From the NCBI RefSeq assembly GCF_000378485.1, contig NZ_KB899971.1, positions 62,001-126,000 of the forward strand: a stretch of 64,000 nucleotides of DNA, given 5' to 3'. Position numbers and translations under genes: made by a program. The notes below the pieces were generated by a model. The model had not been told where the DNA came from, made no database searches, and saw only the letters and a program-made list of their open reading frames with translations. This document shows positions 33,814 through 43,219 of this stretch, piece by piece; positions within the stretch are counted from its first letter, which is position 1; each line of letters opens with the position of its first letter. The DNA comes from Flavobacterium rivuli WB 3.3-2 = DSM 21788 (lineage in GTDB: Bacteria > Bacteroidota > Bacteroidia > Flavobacteriales > Flavobacteriaceae).

Positions 33814-34575
33814 ATGAGAATCATTTCTTACAATGTAAATGGCATTCGCGCTGCATTTACAAAAGGATTTATAGAATGGCTGCAACAAGCCAACCCCGAT
33901 ATTATTTGCCTTCAGGAAATTAAGGCCACCCACGACCAGGTTGCCATTGCCGAAATTGAAGCTGCGGGCTACCCATACCACTACTGGTTTTCGGCACAAA
34001 AAAAAGGCTATAGCGGTGTGGCTATATTCAGTAAGCACAAGCCCAACAATGTAGTGTATGGCACCGGTATAGAGCACATGGATTTTGAAGGCCGCAACCT
34101 GCGCCTGGATTTTGACACGTTCTCTGTAATGAGCCTTTACCTTCCATCTGGCACAAACATAGACAGGCTGGGTCATAAGTTTAAGTACATGGACGATTTT
34201 CAGGAATATATTACAAACCTTAAACAGGAGTTGCCCAATCTTGTAATTTGTGGCGACTACAATATTTGCCATGAAGCGATAGACATTCACGACCCAATTC
34301 GTAATGCAAAGGTATCGGGTTTCCTGCCGGAAGAAAGAGCATGGATTAACACCTTTATAAACAATGGTTTTGTAGACAGTTTCAGGCACTTTAATAAAGA
34401 CCCGCACCATTACAGCTGGTGGAGCTACCGCGCCGGTGCCCGTGGCAATAACAAAGGCTGGCGTATAGATTATGCCCTTGTTACAGAACCTATGAGGGAA
34501 CGCCTTACCCGCGCTGTAATACTGCCCGAAGCCAAACACAGCGACCATTGCCCGGTTATGGTAGAATTTGAATAG
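33814..34575 (+). CDS. xth: Exodeoxyribonuclease III (AP endonuclease)
   Basis: Cuts DNA at abasic sites and trims 3' blocks in base excision repair. 253 residues, the normal length. All signature blocks of the exonuclease/endonuclease/phosphatase fold are present: SYNVNGIRAA, LQEIKA (metal-binding Glu), SLYLPSG, GDYNICH, GWRIDYAL and the catalytic SDHCPV at the end. Single gene. Confidence 0.95.
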   Translation: MRIISYNVNGIRAAFTKGFIEWLQQANPDIICLQEIKATHDQVAIAEIEAAGYPYHYWFSAQKKGYSGVAIFSKHKPNNVVYGTGIEHMDFEGRNLRLDFDTFSVMSLYLPSGTNIDRLGHKFKYMDDFQEYITNLKQELPNLVICGDYNICHEAIDIHDPIRNAKVSGFLPEERAWINTFINNGFVDSFRHFNKDPHHYSWWSYRAGARGNNKGWRIDYALVTEPMRERLTRAVILPEAKHSDHCPVMVEFE

Positions 34576-34689
34576 AATATTTTACCACGAATTACACAAA
34601 TTTACACTAACTGATGGTTGGAGTTTTTATTACCCGATTTTACCAATTAGTAGTTTAACTATATTGAAAAGAATAAAACAAATACAAAA

Positions 34690-35652
34690 ATGATTAAAAG
34701 AGTATCTATTGGCCTTTTGGTACTGGCATTAACCACGTCTTCGTGCGTTTCTAAAAAAGTATACAAAGACCTTGAAAGTAAGTATGCCGACCTTAAAAAA
34801 GAAAACCGCGCCACGGCCGATGAAAACAGTAAGCTAAGTAAAGAGCGCAATGCGCTCGACCTTAAAAATAAAGACCTGCAATCGCAGCTTGATAAGGCTA
34901 AAGCCGAACGCGACAAGCTGTCTGCCGATTATGCAGCTACAAAAACAACGCTTGATAATTTAAAAACATCGTATGCAGCGCTTGAAAAAGACAGCGGCGC
35001 GGCGTTAGATACCAACGTGAAAAAGAACCGCGAGCTTCTTGCCCAACTTGAAGCTAAGGAGAAGGCCCTTGCTGCCGAACAGGAAAGGCTGAACAAGCTT
35101 AAAGCTGAATTACAGGAGCGCAGTGCCCGTGTAGATGAGCTTGAAGGTAAAATGGCTGCTCAGGAAGCCGGTATGACAGCCCTTAAAAATAAGCTAAGTA
35201 AAGCGCTTAACAGTTTTGAAGGCAAAGGCCTTACCGTAGAGCAAAAGAACGGAAAGGTTTATGTGTCTATGGAGAACAAACTACTATTTGGCTCTGGTAG
35301 CTGGATCGTGGGCCCGGAAGGTAAAAGGGCAGTTGTTGAAGTGGCTAAGGTTCTTGCAGATAATCCTGATATTGCCGTGCTTATAGAAGGCCATACTGAT
35401 AATGTGCCTTATGCAGGCGGCGGACAAATTGCAGATAACTGGGACCTGAGTACCAAGCGTGCTACTGCTATTGTTACCATTATTAAGGATAACAAAAAGG
35501 TAGACCCTAAAAACCTTACCGCAGCAGGCCGCAGTGAGTTTGCCCCTGTAGCATCTAATGATACTGCCGAAGGTAAATCTAAAAACAGGAGGATAGAGAT
35601 TATCCTTACTCCTAAACTGGATGAAATTTCTAAACTGCTAAACGAGTTGTAG
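34690..35652 (+). CDS. OmpA-family lipoprotein with coiled-coil stalk
   Basis: 320 residues. The lipoprotein signal ends in TTSSC. A long coiled coil, rich in Lys, Glu, Ala and Leu, spans about residues 25-170. An OmpA/MotB-like peptidoglycan-binding domain (about 190-310) has LIEGHTDNVPY, NWDLSTKRA and the arginine pair in SKNRRIEI. It probably ties the outer membrane to the wall through the stalk. Single gene with its own terminator. Confidence 0.93.
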   Translation: MIKRVSIGLLVLALTTSSCVSKKVYKDLESKYADLKKENRATADENSKLSKERNALDLKNKDLQSQLDKAKAERDKLSADYAATKTTLDNLKTSYAALEKDSGAALDTNVKKNRELLAQLEAKEKALAAEQERLNKLKAELQERSARVDELEGKMAAQEAGMTALKNKLSKALNSFEGKGLTVEQKNGKVYVSMENKLLFGSGSWIVGPEGKRAVVEVAKVLADNPDIAVLIEGHTDNVPYAGGGQIADNWDLSTKRATAIVTIIKDNKKVDPKNLTAAGRSEFAPVASNDTAEGKSKNRRIEIILTPKLDEISKLLNEL

Positions 35653-35677
35653 TGGTTTAATTTAAAGATACGTAAAG

Positions 35678-35707
35678 ACCCGCAGGACTATTTCCTGCGG
35701 GTTTTTT
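35678..35707 (+). terminator. Terminator after the OmpA lipoprotein
   Basis: Stem ACCCGCAGGA / TCCTGCGGGT with a five-base loop, followed by six Ts. Confidence 0.92.
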
Positions 35708-35765
35708 ATGTAATACCATTTGTAGATTTAATGTAGACTTATTTAAAAATAGTATTTAATAAATG

Positions 35766-36680
35766 CTACTCACAAAAGTTATACTCACCTTTAGCACAAG
35801 CTTTTCCGGTATTTATAATAGTGTGCGATTGTTCTTTTTCGCCGCGAAGTACACGTGCCATAAAAGATGTAATTTCCTGTGGCTGTTTGGCAAAAAGTTC
35901 GTCGCTGTACTCATGCCCACCGCCGCAAAACGTATACAAATTCGCAGTACCGTTTAAATCAACAATATGATTATAAATAGAATATGACCCAAACAGCATA
36001 AGCCAGCCTGTAGACCCCGGCGGGCAGTAATGGTGCGAAGCTGTGGCATAAGGCACCGTAACGTCGCAACTGCCATGAAAAAAGAGTGCCGGGATTACAT
36101 TCTTTTTAGTAATAAGGTTAAGATCCATTATGGCTCCTGAGCCTGATATTATACCGGCATATTTAAAACTTTCGGGTAATTTTTCGGGGTATAATGCCAT
36201 TGCGTTCCTGTCCCAAAAAGCAGCGTGCAGGGCAGTCTCGGCACCGGCACTGCTACCCGATATAAATATCTTATTAGTATCTATACTATATTTTTCGCTG
36301 TTCTTAATAAAAAACAGGGTAGCCTGCCATAACTGGTTGGCCGCTATCTGGAATGCCTTAACTTTTTCGGGCAATTTGCCATCGCAGCTAAACTTTTTAC
36401 CCTTCATGTACAGCGTATAAGTAATAGAAGCTGCGGCATAGCCCTGCGTTGCTGCATATTTGGCAATATGGTGACCGTCTTCGCGCTTACCTCCAGAAAA
36501 TCCACCGCCGTGTACATGTATAAGCAAAGGCAATTTTTCTTTACTTTTAGTTTTAGGTAAAAACAGGTCGAGTTCCAGTTTTGTGCTGTCGTTTACAAAA
36601 TAAGTAAGTGTTTTAAAATCCTGCGCATTTAAAGATGATATTGCCAGGAAAGCAAGGAGGATAAACAATTGTTTTTTCAT
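35766..36680 (-). CDS. Exported alpha/beta hydrolase (esterase/lipase type)
   Basis: 304 residues, signal peptide MKKQLFILLAFLAISSLNAQ. The oxyanion-hole HGGGFSGG and nucleophile elbow GSSAG mark the hormone-sensitive-lipase-like branch. The acid is probably the Asp in HGSCDVTVP and the base the His in GGGHEYS. Several cysteines, including one pair near the C-terminus (CAKGEYNFC), suit a periplasmic enzyme. The substrate is unknown. Confidence 0.88.
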   Translation of the reverse strand: MKKQLFILLAFLAISSLNAQDFKTLTYFVNDSTKLELDLFLPKTKSKEKLPLLIHVHGGGFSGGKREDGHHIAKYAATQGYAAASITYTLYMKGKKFSCDGKLPEKVKAFQIAANQLWQATLFFIKNSEKYSIDTNKIFISGSSAGAETALHAAFWDRNAMALYPEKLPESFKYAGIISGSGAIMDLNLITKKNVIPALFFHGSCDVTVPYATASHHYCPPGSTGWLMLFGSYSIYNHIVDLNGTANLYTFCGGGHEYSDELFAKQPQEITSFMARVLRGEKEQSHTIINTGKACAKGEYNFCE

Positions 36681-36862
36681 TATAATTTTAGATAGATGGT
36701 GTTTTGGACAAACTAAGTTACTAAAATAGATAGCAATGCAATTGAAATCCTGAAATTAAATTCGTTTTTGCAACTTACTCTACAGAGTTAACCACCAACA
36801 GGGTGTTTTATAATGTGATCTGGAAAAATTATATTATACCCTCAAAGTAAACAATTACTTCT

Positions 36863-37393
36863 TTATTTATACTCCAGCTTAGATGCTTTAAATACTTTAA
36901 CCCATTTATTTTCAAAAGCTTTATCAAGCGTTGGCGATTTAACAGCAACGTAGTTTACAAACAGCTCGCTATCGCCCTGTACAATGTAATACAGCCGCGA
37001 CTGTGGCTGTGGGTCGTAATGAAACCTGGGTATCTCTACCTTAAAAATTACATAAACACTTTTGTCCTTTACTTTAGGCTTGCTTTCTATTACGGTAAAC
37101 CTGGCATTTGAGGCTTCTTCCCTGGTCGATTTTTTATACATTTCTATTATACCTGTGGGCGTTAAATCGCTTATATGCTTAATAACAGTATTATTTAAAA
37201 GAAGCGTCCATTTGTCGGGCTGCTCATCCTGCGGGATAGACTGAATTACGTGCATGTTGCCAAGGTTTTCGTCAGATCCTACTTTAAAAGTATATTCATC
37301 GGGCAGCGGTGTAACAATCGTTTGTTTTCGCGACTGCGCAAAAGATGTTGCTGCTAATAAGAACAGCAAAGTAACTAAAAGATTTTTTTTCAT
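36863..37393 (-). CDS. Exported protein of unknown function
   Basis: 176 residues, signal peptide MKKNLLVTLLFLLAATSFAQ. The mature part is mainly predicted beta strands (YVIFKVEIPRF, SRLYYIVQGDSELFVNYVAV). I see no motif and do not recognise the family. It is flanked by unrelated genes and apparently a single-gene unit. Confidence 0.75.
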   Translation of the reverse strand: MKKNLLVTLLFLLAATSFAQSRKQTIVTPLPDEYTFKVGSDENLGNMHVIQSIPQDEQPDKWTLLLNNTVIKHISDLTPTGIIEMYKKSTREEASNARFTVIESKPKVKDKSVYVIFKVEIPRFHYDPQPQSRLYYIVQGDSELFVNYVAVKSPTLDKAFENKWVKVFKASKLEYK

Positions 37394-37528
37394 GGGGAAT
37401 GAATTTTGTTGTCAAATATATTGCTTTATCACATTAGTTATTGCCCTCAAAACAAATTTAAATTCAGCATCATGTAGGGTAAAACACAATATGATTGTTA
37501 CCTTATTACAACAATTAAACCACTAATT

Positions 37529-37996
37529 ATGAAACCATTACTTTTAACATTTTTGTTATTGTTAACATTTGGCTGCAGCGATGATGATGCTGTAACTACT
37601 CCCGAACCTCAAAACATAAGCCCTGCACTGGTTGCAAAAGGGGTTTTGGCCAACACACAAAGCTTTGCCGTAGAGAACCGTGTTATAACGACCAATGCAC
37701 AATGGCAGCAATTGTTAACCCAAATGCGGGAATCGCGCGAAGACATTACCGACATTTTTACAGAGACCACTATTGATTTTAATGAGTACCAGGTTATAGC
37801 TTCTTACATTATAAGCAGCAGTGGCACTACAATAGATGTTACGGCTGTAGTAGAAAATGCCGATAACATTACTATAACCCTCGAAAATTTGCGCAAAGGC
37901 GCCACCCAGGATGTTACACACCCGTTTAACATTATTAAAATACCACAGTCGGACAAACCAATAATCTTTGAAGACCTGACAGATCCCCATAATTAA
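37529..37996 (+). CDS. Small lipoprotein, possibly PrcB-like
   Basis: 155 residues with lipoprotein signal MKPLLLTFLLLLTFGCSDDD; acidic residues follow the lipid-bearing cysteine. The segment ITTNAQWQQLLTQM, then DFNEYQVIASYI, resembles the PrcB C-terminal protein-interaction family, a tentative match. A terminator follows. Confidence 0.75.
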   Translation: MKPLLLTFLLLLTFGCSDDDAVTTPEPQNISPALVAKGVLANTQSFAVENRVITTNAQWQQLLTQMRESREDITDIFTETTIDFNEYQVIASYIISSSGTTIDVTAVVENADNITITLENLRKGATQDVTHPFNIIKIPQSDKPIIFEDLTDPHN

Positions 37997-38019
37997 GCCT
38001 TTAATATATTTAAAACAAC

Positions 38020-38043
38020 AACGCCCGCGATTGCGGGCGTTTG
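38020..38043 (+). terminator. Hairpin after the small lipoprotein
   Basis: Stem AACGCCCGC / GCGGGCGTT with a four-base loop. Only a short T stretch (TTTG) follows, so it is a moderate intrinsic terminator. Confidence 0.75.
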
Positions 38044-38168
38044 TAATTACAATAATTGATTATTAAGAAACACAAATATTCTTCCTGCTAACCACATCTC
38101 ACCCCATTTTTACCATAACATAAAAAAAATCATTACTTTCGCAAATCGATTTTTACAAGCATATACTA

Positions 38169-41100
38169 ATGAGCACTAAGTTTACTGAATACAAGGGGCT
38201 TGACCTGCCTACAGTGGCCAGCGAAGTCCTTGATTTCTGGAAGAAAGAGAATATATTTGAGCAAAGCGTAACCACCCGCGAGGGCAAGCCGCAATATGTG
38301 TTTTACGAAGGGCCGCCCAGCGCAAATGGCCTTCCCGGAATTCACCACGTTATGGCCCGCGCCATTAAAGATATTTTTTGCCGCTACCATACCCAAAAAG
38401 GCTATCAGGTAAAACGTAAAGCCGGATGGGATACCCACGGCCTGCCGGTAGAGCTTGGTACAGAGAAAGAACTTGGCATTACTAAAGAAGATATAGGCAA
38501 ATCCATTACTGTAGAAGAGTATAACGAGGCGTGTAAGCGCACCGTAATGCGCTATACCGATGTATGGAACGACCTTACCGAAAAAATGGGCTACTGGGTA
38601 GATATGCAAGACCCGTATGTTACCTACAAGCCTAAATATATGGAAACCGTATGGTGGCTGCTTAAGCAAATTTACGACAAGGGTTTGCTGTACAAAGGCT
38701 ACACCATACAGCCGTATTCGCCTAAAGCGGGTACAGGGTTAAGCAGCCATGAGGTTAACCAGCCGGGTGCTTATAGGGATGTGACCGATACTACTATTGT
38801 GGCACAATTTAAAACTTTGCCTGATACTTTGCCCGAATTCCTTAAAGGTTTTGGTGCTATAGATATCATGGCATGGACTACTACACCGTGGACACTTCCA
38901 TCTAACACCGCATTAACCATAGGGCCAAACATAGACTACGTTTTGGTACGCACGTTCAATCAATATACATTCGAGCCTATTAATGTTGTACTTGCTAAGA
39001 ACTTAGTAGGTAAACAGTTTGGCAAAGCGTATTTTGAAAGCAGTGAAGAAACCGATTTTGCTAACTTTAAAGAAGGTGATAAAAAATTCCCGTACCAGAT
39101 ATTAGCTGAAGCTAAAGGAAAAGACCTTGTAGGCATTCGTTACGAGCAGCTGCTTCCTTATGTATTGCCGCATCAAAATCCGGAAAATGCCTTTAGGGTA
39201 ATTGCCGGCGACTTTGTTACTACAGAGGATGGTACCGGTATAGTGCACACTGCCCCTACTTTTGGTGCAGATGATGCCAAGGTGGCTAAAGAGGCTAAGC
39301 CCGAAGTACCACCAATGCTTGTGCTGGATGATCTTGGTTTCCCAGTGCCATTGGTAAACCTTCAGGGTAAATTTACCAGCCATGTAGGCAGCCTTGACAA
39401 CCCTAACGGGAAACCGCTGGAGCTTGCAGGCAAATATGTTAAGAACGAATATTATGATGCAGGAACGGCTCCGGAGCGTTCGGCAGATGTAGAGATATCC
39501 ATTTACCTTAAAGAGAACAACAAAGCCTTTAAAGTAGAAAAATACGTACACAGTTACCCGCACAGCTGGAGGACCGATGAGCCCCTGCTGTATTACCCTC
39601 TTGACAGCTGGTTTATAAAGGTGACTGATGTTAAAGAAAAAATGTTCGAGCTAAACGAAACAATTAACTGGAAGCCTAAGGCTACCGGTGAGGGCCGTTT
39701 TGGCAACTGGCTTAAAAATGCCAACGACTGGAACCTTAGCCGTTCGCGCTACTGGGGTATCCCGTTGCCTATATGGAGGACAGACGATAAGACCGAAGAG
39801 GTACTTATAGGCAGTGCCGAAGAGCTTTACAACGCCATCGAAAAATCGGTTGCTGCGGGAGTTATGGAGAGCAACCCGTTTGCAGGCTTTGAGCCGGGCA
39901 ATATGAGCGACGAAAATTACGACCTTATAGACCTGCATAAAAATGTGGTAGATAAAATTGTACTGCTTTCGCCAACGGGCAAACCTATGAACCGCGAAAG
40001 CGACCTTATAGATGTTTGGTTTGATAGTGGTGCTATGCCCTATGCACAATGGCATTACCCTTTTGAAAACAAAGATTTAATTGACAACCACAAGGCTTTC
40101 CCTGCCGACTTTATTGCCGAAGGGGTAGACCAGACGCGTGGGTGGTTTTATACACTGCACGCTATTGCTATATTAGTATTTGGCGAAGTGGCTTATAAAA
40201 ATGTAGTAAGTAACGGACTTGTGCTGGATAAGGCCGGACAAAAAATGAGCAAGCGCCTTGGTAACGCGGTAGACCCTTTTACCACTCTTGCAGAGTATGG
40301 CCCAGATGCTACACGCTGGTACATGATAAGCAATGCCAACCCGTGGGATAACCTTAAGTTTGATATTGAAGGTGTGGCCGAAGTGCGCCGTAAATTCTTT
40401 GGTACACTATATAATACGTATTCGTTCTTTGCGCTATATGCAAATATTGACAACTTTACCTATGCCGAGCCGGAAGTTCCATTGGAAGAGAGGCCGGAGA
40501 TTGACCGCTGGATATTAAGCGAGCTTAACACGCTTATAAAAGATGTTGATGCTTTTTATGCCGAATATGAGCCTACTAAAGCTGCCCGTGCCATAAGCGA
40601 TTTTGTACAGGAAAACCTAAGCAACTGGTACGTGCGTTTATGCCGCCGCCGTTTTTGGAAAGGCGAGTATGCGCAGGATAAAATTGCAGCTTACCAAACC
40701 CTGTATACCTGCCTGGTAACAGTGGCTAAACTTAGCGCACCTATAGCGCCGTTCTTTATGGACAGGCTGTACAAAGATTTAACACAGGCTTCACAGTCAG
40801 AAAAGTATGATAGTGTACATTTGGCCGAGTTTCCGGTATATGCTGATAACTTTGTTGATAAATCGCTTGAAAGCCGTATGCAGAAGGCACAAACCATATC
40901 ATCATTAGTATTATCTTTACGTAAGAAAGAGATGATTAAAGTGCGCCAGCCGTTGCAAAAGGTAATGATTCCGGTACTTGACGCAAAACAGAAGGCTGAA
41001 ATTGAAGCCGTTGCCGAGCTTATAAAAGCAGAGGTAAATGTTAAGGAAATAGTGCTTATGGATGATGCCAGCGGCGTTCTTGTTAAGAGCATCAAGCCGA

Positions 41101-41600
41101 ATTTTAAAGCTCTCGGCCCACGCTTTGGCAAAGATATGAATCTGGTTAGCAAAGAGATACAAAACTTTACCCAAGAGCAGATAGCAGCTATAGATGCAGC
41201 AGGCGAACTGGATATTGTAGTATCGGGAAAAAGTATTACTTTAACCGCCGAAGATGTAGAAATAGCATCGCAGGATATACCGGGATGGCTGGTGGCAAAT
41301 GCAGGCGGTATTACCGTAGCCCTGGACATTACCCTTACCGATGAACTTAAAAAAGAAGGCGTTGCCCGCGAGCTTGTAAACAGGATACAGAACATTCGTA
41401 AAGACAGCGGATTTGAAGTGACCGACAGGATTAAGGTATACCTTAAGGATAATGCAGTCTTAGAACAATCCGTTAAGGCAAACGAATCGTATATTAAGAG
41501 TGAAACACTTACAGATGAGCTTATTTTTAGCCCTGATGTAGAAAATGGAATAGAAATTGAGTTTGACGATATAAAAACCCTAATATTAATTTCAAAATAG
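38169..41600 (+). CDS. ileS: IleS, isoleucyl-tRNA synthetase with GIHH in place of HIGH
   Basis: Class I synthetase charging tRNA-Ile. 1143 residues, longer than the bacterial type 1 enzyme (about 930) and like the eukaryote-type IleRS2. It has the catalytic domain, a CP1 editing domain (about 200-470), KMSKR at 692-696 and the helical anticodon-binding region with LSNWYVRLCRRRFW. The normally near-invariant HIGH motif reads G57-I58-H59-H60 (NGLPGIHHVMAR), with the first and third positions exchanged. The reading frame is clean, so this is not a sequencing frameshift. TACTTTCG at 38134 may be a -7 element. A DksA-like gene follows in the same unit. Confidence 0.96.
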   Translation: MSTKFTEYKGLDLPTVASEVLDFWKKENIFEQSVTTREGKPQYVFYEGPPSANGLPGIHHVMARAIKDIFCRYHTQKGYQVKRKAGWDTHGLPVELGTEKELGITKEDIGKSITVEEYNEACKRTVMRYTDVWNDLTEKMGYWVDMQDPYVTYKPKYMETVWWLLKQIYDKGLLYKGYTIQPYSPKAGTGLSSHEVNQPGAYRDVTDTTIVAQFKTLPDTLPEFLKGFGAIDIMAWTTTPWTLPSNTALTIGPNIDYVLVRTFNQYTFEPINVVLAKNLVGKQFGKAYFESSEETDFANFKEGDKKFPYQILAEAKGKDLVGIRYEQLLPYVLPHQNPENAFRVIAGDFVTTEDGTGIVHTAPTFGADDAKVAKEAKPEVPPMLVLDDLGFPVPLVNLQGKFTSHVGSLDNPNGKPLELAGKYVKNEYYDAGTAPERSADVEISIYLKENNKAFKVEKYVHSYPHSWRTDEPLLYYPLDSWFIKVTDVKEKMFELNETINWKPKATGEGRFGNWLKNANDWNLSRSRYWGIPLPIWRTDDKTEEVLIGSAEELYNAIEKSVAAGVMESNPFAGFEPGNMSDENYDLIDLHKNVVDKIVLLSPTGKPMNRESDLIDVWFDSGAMPYAQWHYPFENKDLIDNHKAFPADFIAEGVDQTRGWFYTLHAIAILVFGEVAYKNVVSNGLVLDKAGQKMSKRLGNAVDPFTTLAEYGPDATRWYMISNANPWDNLKFDIEGVAEVRRKFFGTLYNTYSFFALYANIDNFTYAEPEVPLEERPEIDRWILSELNTLIKDVDAFYAEYEPTKAARAISDFVQENLSNWYVRLCRRRFWKGEYAQDKIAAYQTLYTCLVTVAKLSAPIAPFFMDRLYKDLTQASQSEKYDSVHLAEFPVYADNFVDKSLESRMQKAQTISSLVLSLRKKEMIKVRQPLQKVMIPVLDAKQKAEIEAVAELIKAEVNVKEIVLMDDASGVLVKSIKPNFKALGPRFGKDMNLVSKEIQNFTQEQIAAIDAAGELDIVVSGKSITLTAEDVEIASQDIPGWLVANAGGITVALDITLTDELKKEGVARELVNRIQNIRKDSGFEVTDRIKVYLKDNAVLEQSVKANESYIKSETLTDELIFSPDVENGIEIEFDDIKTLILISK

Positions 41601-41610
41601 ATAATTGACA

Positions 41611-41994
41611 ATGGTAGATGAGCAGCAAATAAGATACTCTGACGCAGACCTTGCAGAGTTTAAGGAATTAATTGGCAAAAAGATTGAGAAAGCAAAGGCA
41701 GATCTTGACCTGATACGCAGTGCATACATGAACGACCTTAATAATGGTACAGACGATACTTCGCCTACATTTAAAGCGTTTGAAGAAGGCAGCGAAACAA
41801 TGAGCAAAGAAGCGAACTCGCAACTTGCCATCCGTCAGGAAAAGTTTATCCGCGACCTTAAGAACGCCCTTATACGTATAGAGAACAAAACGTATGGCGT
41901 TTGTAAAGTTACCGGCAAGCTTATCAATAAAGAAAGGCTAAAACTGGTTCCCCATGCCACTATGAGCATCGAGGCAAAAAACCTACAACGATAA
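41611..41994 (+). CDS. TraR/DksA-family protein with degenerate zinc finger
   Basis: 127 residues from the ATG at 41611; an in-frame TTG at 41605 is less likely. The N-terminal coiled-coil part and C-terminal block YGVCKVTGKLINKERLKLVPHAT match the DksA/TraR family. These proteins bind the secondary channel of RNA polymerase and tune transcription with ppGpp. Of the four zinc-binding cysteines only one remains; the others read Thr, Met/Ser and Ala/Lys-type residues. It begins 10 bases after ileS, so it is co-transcribed. Confidence 0.87.
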   Translation: MVDEQQIRYSDADLAEFKELIGKKIEKAKADLDLIRSAYMNDLNNGTDDTSPTFKAFEEGSETMSKEANSQLAIRQEKFIRDLKNALIRIENKTYGVCKVTGKLINKERLKLVPHATMSIEAKNLQR

Positions 41995-42004
41995 CAACAA
42001 CAAG

Positions 42005-42032
42005 AGCTGCCCTTAAACGGGTGGCTTTTTTT
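42005..42032 (+). terminator. Terminator of the ileS operon
   Basis: Stem AGCTGCCC / GGGTGGCT (two G-U pairs) around TTAAAC, followed by seven Ts. Confidence 0.85.
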
Positions 42033-42084
42033 ATGCATCTTATTAAGGGATGTTGCTTTGTCGTGCACTGTAGTTTTTGGGTAG

Positions 42085-42102
42085 GACGCATTGCATGGCG
42101 TC
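42085..42102. repeat. GACGCATT-type palindrome, imperfect copy
   Basis: GACGCATTGCATGGCGTC, a palindrome with one bulged position, 25 bases before the better copy at 42127. Confidence 0.5.
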
Positions 42103-42126
42103 TAACCTATTTTAAAAGCAGGAGTG

Positions 42127-42149
42127 AGAGACGCATTCAATGCGTCTCT
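42127..42149. repeat. GACGCATT-type palindrome, best copy
   Basis: GACGCATTCAATGCGTC with AGA/TCT extensions gives an exact 11-base inverted repeat around a single C. It lies downstream of both convergent neighbours (ileS operon and the CDF gene). Confidence 0.65.
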
Positions 42150-42206
42150 ACGGCGACATGGCGAAGATGACCTTCTTAGTAAAACAAGGAATAAACAAAT
42201 GTTTAT

Positions 42207-43127
42207 TTACTGCTTAGCTTTGTCCCACAACTCACAGGCTTCATCTTCCAGTTCTACCTCTATGGTATAATGTGTAAAAGGGTACTGCTTTAGTATCGCT
42301 TTTACATCGCGTTTAACCTGTATCATTTCAGGAAAAGTATCTACACCTTTTGTAGTAATATGGGCGGTGTACACATGGTGCTCCCCCTCCAGCGACCAGA
42401 TGTTTATATGGTGCATAGAAACCACATGGGGTATCTGCAAAATTTTAAGTTTAATCTCTTCGGCATCAATATCAGCCGGAGAACCCTGTAATAATATTAC
42501 AAGCGTTTCCTTAAGCCTGCCTATTACATTATAAAGTATAAAAAGTGTTATGCCTAAAGATAGTGCAGGATCTAACCACGGCGCATCAGTAAACATCATT
42601 ACTACAGATGCTATTAATACCGCTGCCCAGCCCAGTACATCTTCTATAAGGTGCCAGCTTACCACGCGCTCGTTTAGCGATGTACCGCCACTAAGCCTAA
42701 AAGCTGCATAACCGTTTACCGCAATACCTAACAAAGCAAAATAAAGCATACCCTGCGCATCGGCAGGTTCGGGGTGCATAAGCCTGTTTACGGCCTCATA
42801 AATTACAAACCCCGAGCCTACTACCAGTATTACGCTGTTAAGCAACGCCCCTAACAATGAAAATCGGCTGTAGCCAAAGGTAAACTTACTATCGGCACCG
42901 GTTTTAGATTTGTTGTGCAAATACCACGATATACCCAGCGATAAGCTATCGCCCAGGTCGTGCAGTGCATCAGATAATATAGAGACGCTGTTTACATAAA
43001 ACCCACCTATAACCTCTAAAATGGTAAAACCTAAATTAAGGAAAAAAGCAGCTTTAATATTCTTTGCCGAAACATTATGGGAGTGGTCATGGCCGTGCGA
43101 ATGGCTATGGGAATGATCGTGAGGCAT
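42207..43127 (-). CDS. Cation diffusion facilitator (CDF/CzcD-type) metal exporter
   Basis: 306 residues with six predicted membrane helices. The N-terminus is a histidine-rich metal-binding stretch (MPHDHSHSHSHGHDHSHN). The metal sites of the family appear as LSDALHDLGDSLS in helix 2 and HLIEDVLGW (H and D) in helix 5, with a cytoplasmic C-terminal domain containing HHINIWSLEGEHH. It probably exports zinc or a similar divalent ion by proton exchange. Confidence 0.94.
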   Translation of the reverse strand: MPHDHSHSHSHGHDHSHNVSAKNIKAAFFLNLGFTILEVIGGFYVNSVSILSDALHDLGDSLSLGISWYLHNKSKTGADSKFTFGYSRFSLLGALLNSVILVVGSGFVIYEAVNRLMHPEPADAQGMLYFALLGIAVNGYAAFRLSGGTSLNERVVSWHLIEDVLGWAAVLIASVVMMFTDAPWLDPALSLGITLFILYNVIGRLKETLVILLQGSPADIDAEEIKLKILQIPHVVSMHHINIWSLEGEHHVYTAHITTKGVDTFPEMIQVKRDVKAILKQYPFTHYTIEVELEDEACELWDKAKQ

Positions 43128-43219
43128 GAGGCAGTTTAGTTTCGTATAAATTTACGAAGGATTATGTATAACGCCGATAATAAAACATTAAAAAACAGTC
43201 AATATTATCTATAAAACAG

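Noticed and set aside
33811..34548. A 245-codon frame opposite the exonuclease III gene.
   Set aside because: Composition is that of an antisense shadow; the plus-strand gene has all catalytic motifs.
40691..41611. A 306-codon frame opposite the end of ileS.
   Set aside because: Serine-rich antisense shadow of the IleRS C-terminal domain.
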